28,362 nt of DNA from WQUF01 sp031549525. GTDB taxonomy: Bacteria > Bacillota > Clostridia > Clostridiales > Clostridiaceae. Both the position numbers and the translations under genes were made by a program. The stretch spans positions 1 through 28,362 of the forward strand of contig JAVBPQ010000090.1 of assembly GCA_031549525.1 (NCBI GenBank), given 5' to 3'. The number at the start of each line of letters is the position of its first letter. The first letter of the stretch is position 1. The notes beneath the pieces were generated by a model. The model was not told the origin of the DNA. It saw only the letters and a program-made list of their open reading frames with translations, and did no database searches. This document shows positions 23,285-28,362 of this stretch, one piece after another.

Positions 23285-24094
23285 ATGGATAAAATAATAA
23301 TCAAGGATTTAGAAGTCTATGCTCATGTGGGAGTTTTTCAGGAGGAGAAAAAGCTTGGTCAAAAGTTTTTGATATCCCTTGAAATTGAAACAGATTTTAA
23401 AAATTGTCTTAGAGAGGATGATTTAACTAAGACCATAAATTATGGAGAGCTTTGTAATTTAGTCTATGAAGAATTTAAGAGCTATAGATTTAATCTTTTA
23501 GAGAAAGCTTCTGATGAAATTTGCAAGGTTATACTATTAAAGTATGAAGGTGTAAAATCTGTGGAGGTTAAAATAAAGAAGCCTTGGGCTCCTATTGGAC
23601 TTTCCTTAGATTTTGCAGGGGTTATTACAAAGAGAAAGAAAAATATAGCCTATATAGCTTTAGGTTCAAATATGGGAGATAAGGAAGGAAATTTAAACCT
23701 TGCTCTTTTAAAATTAAATGGTGATGATACAAAGGTATTATCTGTATCCTCTTTTATAGTGACAGAGCCTGTAGGATATCTTGATCAGGATGATTTTTTA
23801 AATGGAGCGTGTAAGGTTGAAACCATTTTAAATCCTTATGAACTTCTTAATAAGCTTTTAGATATAGAAAAGGAGCTTAAAAGAGAGAGGATAATAAGAT
23901 TTGGTCCAAGGACTATAGATCTTGATATACTTTTGTTTAATGATTATATAATAAGCGAAGATGAACTTATAATACCTCATCCTAGGATGGGAGAGAGGTT
24001 ATTTGTTCTTTTACCTCTATGTGAAATTGCTCCTTATGAGGTTCATCCAATTTTTAAAAAGAGGATTTTAGATCTTAAATTTGAGTTAACTTAA
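23285..24094 (+). CDS. folKB: Bifunctional dihydroneopterin aldolase / HPPK (FolB-FolK fusion)
   Basis: Residues 1-118 are FolB: IKDLEVYAHVGVFQEEKKLGQKF with the active-site Glu, TINYGELCNLV, LLEKASDEI and the catalytic Lys in EVKIKKPWAPI. Residues about 120-269 are FolK: IALGSNMGDKEGNL, a PVGYLDQDDFLNGACKVET segment, IRFGPRTIDLDILLFND with the Mg2+-binding aspartates, and IPHPRMGERLFVLLPL. The fusion carries out two successive steps, dihydroneopterin to 6-hydroxymethyl-dihydropterin and then its pyrophosphorylation, supplying FolP encoded just upstream. GGTGG precedes the ATG. Such fusions are common in Firmicutes. The two-component genes follow only 25 bases later, with no terminator visible. 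Confidence 0.95.
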   Translation: MDKIIIKDLEVYAHVGVFQEEKKLGQKFLISLEIETDFKNCLREDDLTKTINYGELCNLVYEEFKSYRFNLLEKASDEICKVILLKYEGVKSVEVKIKKPWAPIGLSLDFAGVITKRKKNIAYIALGSNMGDKEGNLNLALLKLNGDDTKVLSVSSFIVTEPVGYLDQDDFLNGACKVETILNPYELLNKLLDIEKELKRERIIRFGPRTIDLDILLFNDYIISEDELIIPHPRMGERLFVLLPLCEIAPYEVHPIFKKRILDLKFELT

Positions 24095-24119
24095 TTTATT
24101 GATAAAGGATGTGGGTTTT

Positions 24120-24812
24120 ATGAGCAATGTTCTCGTTGTCGAAGATGAGGACAGGATGCGGAAACTTATTGTGGCATATTTAAAAAAAGAAGGATATTAT
24201 ATTTTTGAAGCTTGCGATGGTGCAGAAGCTATTGAAGTATTTAATGAGAATAATAATATAGATATTGTTATACTGGATGTAATGATGCCCCTAATAGATG
24301 GATGGGGTGTTCTTAAGTTTATAAGAAGAAAATCCAATATCCCTGTGATAATGTTAACTGCAAAAGAAGAGGATGATGATAAACTTCAGGGGCTTAATTT
24401 TGGTGCAGATAAATACCTGACAAAACCTATAAGCCCTAAAGTTTTAGTGGCTGAAGTTAATTCAATGGCAAAAAGAGCTTACGAAAAAGAAAAAGATGGC
24501 ATAAGCAATAATAGTAAAATTATAAAGCATGGAGTAGTATACATAGATTTAGACTCTCACACCGTTAAAATAGATGGTGAAAAGGTATATTTTTCTTTAA
24601 CTGAATATAATCTTTTGATTTATTTAATAAAAAACAAAGGCATACTTTTAACAAGGGAACAAATTTTAAGAGCCGTATGGGGAATAAACTTCGATGGGGA
24701 TGAGAGAGTTGTGGATACAAATATCAAAAGGATAAGGAAAAAACTTGAGGAAAATAATTATATAACAACCATAAGAGGAATAGGGTATAAGTTTGAGGAA
24801 AAGGCTCCGTAA
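24120..24812 (+). CDS. OmpR/PhoB-family response regulator
   Basis: This 230-residue regulator has a receiver domain (1-120) with Glu8-Asp9-Glu10, phosphoacceptor Asp53 (VILDVMMPLIDGWG), MLTAKEE and LTKPISP. A winged-helix DNA-binding domain follows (about 133-228): SLTEYNLLIYLIKNKGILLTREQ, then DTNIKRIRKKL and TIRGIGYKFE. The start is the ATG at 24120, preceded by GGATGTGGG; the TTG at 24099 is unlikely. It overlaps the kinase gene by 20 bases. It follows the folate cluster closely on the same strand and could be partly co-transcribed with it. Confidence 0.92.
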   Translation: MSNVLVVEDEDRMRKLIVAYLKKEGYYIFEACDGAEAIEVFNENNNIDIVILDVMMPLIDGWGVLKFIRRKSNIPVIMLTAKEEDDDKLQGLNFGADKYLTKPISPKVLVAEVNSMAKRAYEKEKDGISNNSKIIKHGVVYIDLDSHTVKIDGEKVYFSLTEYNLLIYLIKNKGILLTREQILRAVWGINFDGDERVVDTNIKRIRKKLEENNYITTIRGIGYKFEEKAP

Positions 24813-26325
24813 AATAAATATACTAAAAAGTATCTCTTCAAAGGTATTTGTGTTAACTTCACTAGCTCTCATCGTATTTTTAACTGTTATGTATATGATA
24901 ATTTTAATTGACTATGAAAGGTATTATAAAGAAAAAAAGGTAATATCATTTGCAAACTATATTGAAAGTTTCAGCAATGAGTTTAATAAAAAGAAGCTCG
25001 ATATTGAAAGACAAAACTTTATAACAGAGTTTGAAAATGGATATAACGTGAAAGTGGTTATTTTTGATAAGGATTTTAATTTAAAATTTGATGGAAATAA
25101 CATGACCCCAAGTACCATAAGCAGTGAAGTAACAATTGCCATGGCAATTTTTAGTCAAAGAGAACTTGCTGAAAAGCGTAAAACTGAAAGTTTAATAATA
25201 ACCGAAATAAGTAGATACATAGCTCCATATAACACTGGTGTTATATATGGATTTACTGAAAATAGAGTTTATACTACAAAGAATGTCTTGACTGATTATT
25301 ATTATATGTTTATCTTATCTTCTCTTCAGCCTATTGATGAAGCTGTAAAGGGTATTAGAGATTTTTTTGTTTATTTTTATACCATAGGTTTATTTGCTGC
25401 AATTTCTGTAAGCTTTATATTCTCTAATGTAATAACCAAACCTCTTAAGTCTATGAACAATGTGGCAATTAAGATGAGCAATTTTGATTTTAGCGAATCC
25501 TGCAATGAGAGGAGAAGAGATGAGATTGGAAGCCTTGCAAAATCTTTAAATTTATTATCTTCTAATTTGCAGATATCGCTTAAAAAATTAAATGAAACAA
25601 ATAAAGTGCTTCAAAATGATATCGACAAAGAAAGAAAGCTTGAGAAGATAAGGAAGGATTTTGTTGCAGCTGTTAGCCATGATTTAAAAACCCCTGTAAG
25701 CGTCATACAAGGTTATGCTGAAGGTATTAAGGATAAGATATTTGATGAAGAGGAAACTGATTATTATCTAGATATTATAATAGATGAAACAAATAAGATG
25801 AATACCTTAATAAAGGACATGCTTGATCTTTCAGCTCTTGAAGGTGGTAATATAACCATAAAGAAGCAGGTTTACAATATATCTGAACAGGTAAAAAAGG
25901 TAGTGGAATTGCTCACACCTATGGCTAAGGAGAGAGATATTAAAATCTTAACTAATGCGTTTTTTGGTGAATATGTAAATGCTGATTATAATAGAATAGA
26001 ACAGGTGCTTTATAATCTTGTGACAAATGCCATAAAATATGCATATGAACATAGCGTTATAACTGTAAATGTAGGAAAAGATGAAAATTATGTAACTGTT
26101 GAAATTCAAAATGAAGGGGAACATATTTCAAAGGAAGATTTTGAAAAAGTTTGGACAAAGTTTTATAAGATCGATAAATCAAGAAACAGAAATGGTGGAG
26201 GAACAGGATTAGGCCTTGCAATCTCAAAGAATATAATTCAATTGCATAATGGACAAATAGGAGGTTATAATGCTGTTAATTCTGTGGTATTTTATTTTAA
26301 GCTGAAGAAAGAAAAAAGTCTATAA
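24793..26325 (+). CDS. Sensor histidine kinase
   Basis: This 510-residue class I kinase has a first membrane segment at about 17-39, an extracytoplasmic domain at about 40-190 and a second membrane segment at about 191-212. A HAMP domain follows (213-265), then a coiled linker. HisKA has phosphoacceptor His296 in AAVSHDLKTPVSVIQGYAEGIKD. The HATPase domain has N-box NLVTNAIKYA, a degenerate G1 (EIQNEGEHISKED, where the usual DxGxG reads QNEGE), F-box WTKFYK and G2 GGTGLGLAI. The altered G1 is found in VanS-like kinases and still binds ATP. The start is TTG at 24793, inside the regulator gene, since no ATG fits before the first membrane segment. No target gene is obvious apart from the YihY-type gene downstream. 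Confidence 0.9.
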   Translation: MRKRLRKINILKSISSKVFVLTSLALIVFLTVMYMIILIDYERYYKEKKVISFANYIESFSNEFNKKKLDIERQNFITEFENGYNVKVVIFDKDFNLKFDGNNMTPSTISSEVTIAMAIFSQRELAEKRKTESLIITEISRYIAPYNTGVIYGFTENRVYTTKNVLTDYYYMFILSSLQPIDEAVKGIRDFFVYFYTIGLFAAISVSFIFSNVITKPLKSMNNVAIKMSNFDFSESCNERRRDEIGSLAKSLNLLSSNLQISLKKLNETNKVLQNDIDKERKLEKIRKDFVAAVSHDLKTPVSVIQGYAEGIKDKIFDEEETDYYLDIIIDETNKMNTLIKDMLDLSALEGGNITIKKQVYNISEQVKKVVELLTPMAKERDIKILTNAFFGEYVNADYNRIEQVLYNLVTNAIKYAYEHSVITVNVGKDENYVTVEIQNEGEHISKEDFEKVWTKFYKIDKSRNRNGGGTGLGLAISKNIIQLHNGQIGGYNAVNSVVFYFKLKKEKSL

Positions 26326-26346
26326 TTTTTTTAAGAGGTGGGTTAT

Positions 26347-27180
26347 ATGAAGATCAAAGAAACAGTTTTATATTTTAAAAAAGAATTTACAGAAAATGAT
26401 ATCTCTGCCTTGGGTTCACAAGTAGCATACAGCCTTATAATTGCTATATTTCCTTTTCTTATATTTCTTATAACGCTCTTAAGCTTTACAAATTTAATAG
26501 ATGTAAATTTGCTCCTTCAGAATATTAAGGAAGTTTTACCTGAGGAAGCTTATGACATTGTAGGAAAAACCATAAATGAAGTTTTTACCGTTAGAAATAC
26601 TGGTCTTTTGTCTGTGAGTATTTTAGGTTCCATATGGTCTGCTTCTAATGGAATAAAAGCTATAGTTAAGAGTATTAACAAAGCTTATGAAGTTAAAGAG
26701 ACTAGAAATTTTATTAAGCTGATATTGGTAGCTATTGCAGGGGTTTTTATGTTAGCAACTATCATAATGGTGCTTCTTGCCCTCATAGTGTTTGGTGATG
26801 TAATAATAAATTTTCTACATTATACATTTCACTTTCCAGAGATTTTAATAAAAGTTCTTGAAATAATAAGACCACTTTTTACTATAGCAATGCTGACCTT
26901 GGGATTTTCTGTTATGTATACATTTTTGCCAAATAAAAAGGTCAATTGGAAGCATACCCTTATAGGATCGTTTATAACCACCCTTATGCTGCTTATAATA
27001 TCTGTTGCGTTTTCATTTTATGTTAATAATTTTTCAAATTACTCTAAGGTTTATGGCAGCATTGGAGGAATCATAATTTTATTAACTTGGTTATTCCTAG
27101 CGTCAATTGCTATAATAGTTGGCGGTGAAGTAAACGCTTATGTCATGAAGGTAAGCGAAGTAAAAAGTGAAGTAAAGTAA
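26347..27180 (+). CDS. YihY/UPF0761 family inner membrane protein
   Basis: This 277-residue integral membrane protein has about six membrane segments and the family landmarks: DISALGSQVAYSLIIAIFPFLIFLI near the N-terminus, VLPEEAYDIV, ILGSIWSASNGIKAIVKSINKAYEV at about 90-115, and YGSIGGIIILLTWLFLASIAIIVGGEVNAY near the end. The family was once called RNase BN by mistake; its real function is unknown, and transport or lipid roles have been proposed. The ATG at 26347 has AGAGGTGG 7 bases upstream; the GTG at 26338 lies inside it. It follows the kinase by 21 bases in the same operon and ends at a strong terminator. Confidence 0.9.
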   Translation: MKIKETVLYFKKEFTENDISALGSQVAYSLIIAIFPFLIFLITLLSFTNLIDVNLLLQNIKEVLPEEAYDIVGKTINEVFTVRNTGLLSVSILGSIWSASNGIKAIVKSINKAYEVKETRNFIKLILVAIAGVFMLATIIMVLLALIVFGDVIINFLHYTFHFPEILIKVLEIIRPLFTIAMLTLGFSVMYTFLPNKKVNWKHTLIGSFITTLMLLIISVAFSFYVNNFSNYSKVYGSIGGIIILLTWLFLASIAIIVGGEVNAYVMKVSEVKSEVK

Positions 27181-27208
27181 AATAGGGCTGATTTGCAGCT
27201 CTATTTTT
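27180..27208. terminator. Bidirectional terminator between the yihY-like and GNAT genes
   Basis: AAATAGGGCTG (27180-27190) pairs with CAGCTCTATTT (27196-27206), with one G-U pair, around ATTTG. It is followed by TTT on the plus strand and T-rich sequence on the minus strand. It lies between convergent genes. Confidence 0.88.
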
Positions 27209-27210
27209 AT

Positions 27211-27729
27211 CTATACTTTTTTGTATTTGTACAATGGATGATCTAGCCCTGTTGGTTTAAAATATTCGTAGCGCATAAATTCAAACCCTAATTTTATAAG
27301 CAAGTTTTTTGAAGGTTTATTTTCTGGGTGATGCCCTGCAAATAAATCATTTGCTTTTATTTCTGAAAAAGCATATTTTATTACTTCTTCCGCAGCTTCT
27401 TTAGCAAAACCCATTCCCCAAAATTCTGGTTTGATATAAAAGCCCATTTCATAGGATTTATTGTGAGCTTTATAAGGGCGCATTCCACAGGCTCCTAAGA
27501 ATTCTTCAGTTTTTATGTTAAAGATAGGCCAGTACTCTACACCATATAGAATATCATTTTCTATCTCTTTTTTTATTCTATTTTCTATGTCAGATAGACT
27601 CATCTTTCCATTTAAAAATATAAACTGTGTAACACGCTCATCATCAAAGAGAGATATAGCAAGAGGAAGATCATTTTCACTCCATTTTGAAAAACCTATT
27701 CTTTTTGTTTTTAAAAAGTATTTTCGCAT
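27211..27729 (-). CDS. GNAT acetyltransferase, RimJ/RimL type
   Basis: This 172-residue protein begins FLKTKRIGFSKWSENDLPLAISLF, a RimJ/L-type start. It has the acceptor strand GACGMRPYKAHNKSYEMGFYIKPEFWGMGFAKEAAEEVI, with the acetyl-CoA loop in WGMGFAKEA, and the FAGHHPENKPSKNLLIKLGFEF helix typical of the family. The short C-terminus ends in HPLYKYKKV. It is distinct in sequence from the acetyltransferase at 10407-10991. The ATG at 27729 is preferred over the TTG at 27741, since GGTGAT lies just upstream. The substrate is unknown. Confidence 0.87.
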   Translation of the reverse strand: MRKYFLKTKRIGFSKWSENDLPLAISLFDDERVTQFIFLNGKMSLSDIENRIKKEIENDILYGVEYWPIFNIKTEEFLGACGMRPYKAHNKSYEMGFYIKPEFWGMGFAKEAAEEVIKYAFSEIKANDLFAGHHPENKPSKNLLIKLGFEFMRYEYFKPTGLDHPLYKYKKV

Positions 27730-27904
27730 ATCTATCACCAATAATATGATATCACAAAAAATAAGTTAAAATAATATAAGTTTAATTTATATAAATTTTT
27801 TAATTTATTTTAAATTAATAAAAGATATAATATATCTTTATAAATATTTTTTGGTTTTAAGTAATATAATATAATATAATTTATTGTAAAAATTGTATCC
27901 AGAT

Positions 27905-27934
27905 TTTACATGTTTTAATACTATAGAGTATAAA
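27905..27934 (+). promoter_or_regulatory. Probable promoter of the DUF2922 gene
   Basis: TTTACA (27905-27910) and TATAAA (27929-27934) are separated by 18 bases, ending 26 bases before the TTG start. The region around it (27742-27960) is nearly pure A-T and holds nothing else I can identify. Confidence 0.4.
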
Positions 27935-27960
27935 TTTAAAAATAACTGGAGGGAATATCT

Positions 27961-28173
27961 TTGGAGCAATATATTATAACCATGAATTTTAAGAATGTTG
28001 ACAACGAGAAATTGGAACTGAAGTTTAATGATATAAAAACTGATATAACTAGGGAAGAATTAGAAGCTTTTGCAAATAAGATCTTAGAAAAGAATGCAGT
28101 TAAGTATAAAGGAAAACATCTTGTTGAATATGTTAATTCAAAGCTTGAGAAAATAACTACAGAAATTATATAA
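27961..28173 (+). CDS. DUF2922 family small protein
   Basis: The 70-residue protein matches the size and pattern of DUF2922: YIITMNFKNVDNEKLELKFNDIKTDIT followed by a helix and a short strand (GKHLVEYVNSKLEKITTE). Members are widespread in clostridia and bacilli, often beside DUF1659 or YvrJ genes; their function is unknown. The start is TTG at 27961 with GGAGGG 6 bases upstream. It is followed by a very strong terminator, so it is monocistronic. Confidence 0.75.
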   Translation: MEQYIITMNFKNVDNEKLELKFNDIKTDITREELEAFANKILEKNAVKYKGKHLVEYVNSKLEKITTEII

Positions 28174-28176
28174 AAT

Positions 28177-28216
28177 AAAGCTTTCATTTGGAGAAATCCT
28201 TATGAAAGCTTTTTTT
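28177..28216 (+). terminator. Strong terminator after the DUF2922 gene
   Basis: AAAGCTTTCAT (28177-28187) pairs perfectly with ATGAAAGCTTT (28202-28212). Inside it GGA and TCC pair around a GAAA tetraloop (28190-28199). The hairpin ends in a T run. Confidence 0.92.
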
Positions 28217-28282
28217 ATAGCATTTTTTTCAAATCTTTAGAATATAAATATAGGAATATAAAAAAATAAGAGGAGAGATTAT

Positions 28283-28362
28283 ATGGAACTTTCAAATTTT
28301 TTTGCATCTTTAGGACTTCAAGTTGAAACTAATACTGGAACAAATTTCGAACCTAAAAAGAG
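28283..28362 (+). CDS. Start of an unidentified gene (runs off the window)
   Basis: An ATG at 28283, with AGGAGAG 5 bases upstream, opens a frame of 26 codons that continues past the window edge. The visible residues start MELSNFFASLGLQ and are too few to name a family. Position after a strong terminator suggests a new transcription unit. Confidence 0.5.
   Translation, partial: MELSNFFASLGLQVETNTGTNFEPKK

Overview
The window is AT-rich, densely coded bacterial chromosome that looks like a spore-forming anaerobic Firmicute close to Clostridium. The signs are strong AGGAGG-type ribosome binding sites, frequent TTG/GTG starts, a SleC-like spore cortex hydrolase, a DUF2922 protein, a DUF362-ferredoxin protein and selenium-metabolism genes. 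No rRNA, tRNA, insertion sequence, prophage module or CRISPR array was seen. No gene-free stretch exceeds 300 bases; the longest are about 230-290 bases, upstream of thyA, folE, yedF and the DUF2922 gene.

Layout. (1) 1-2601, minus strand: a ParB-like protein cut by the window edge, a membrane-anchored low-complexity protein, and a DUF362 protein with a double [4Fe-4S] ferredoxin tail. (2) 2685-8439, plus strand: an efflux operon (periplasmic adaptor, MacB-type ATPase, MacB-type permease) that includes its own response regulator and histidine kinase, followed by an RNase Z-like hydrolase. A direct repeat with 11-base spacing at the operon promoter looks like the site of its own regulator. (3) 8500-10991: DegV, a small orphan gene behind a textbook promoter containing a palindrome, an all-alpha dUTPase and a GNAT acetyltransferase. 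(4) 11224-17044: a selenium-linked locus. It holds yedF, a degenerate subtilisin-like protein, a HesB/IscA-like selenoprotein gene with an in-frame UGA at the position of the conserved cysteine, a convergent SleC-like gene, a selenium-associated cysteine desulfurase and a CorA transporter. (5) 17071-19596: mscL preceded by four 42-base tandem repeats, a secreted coiled-coil NlpC/P60 hydrolase and a small orphan. (6) 19884-24094: thyA-folA, then folE, an HD-domain phosphohydrolase, folP and a folB-folK fusion, together most of the tetrahydrofolate and dTMP pathway. (7) 24120-28362: a second two-component system, a YihY-type membrane protein, a GNAT acetyltransferase, a DUF2922 protein and the first codons of an unidentified gene.

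The most notable item is the HesB-like selenoprotein at 13042-13329. A standard gene caller misses it because the UGA reads as a stop. Reading through UGA gives a complete 95-residue protein, a hairpin with the properties of a bacterial SECIS element lies just downstream, and the neighbours are selenium genes. The protein encoded between yedF and this gene has a subtilisin fold but has lost the catalytic Asp and apparently the oxyanion Asn. Because it also lies close to a SleC-like gene, it recalls the Csp pseudoproteases of clostridial spore germination; that link is inference.
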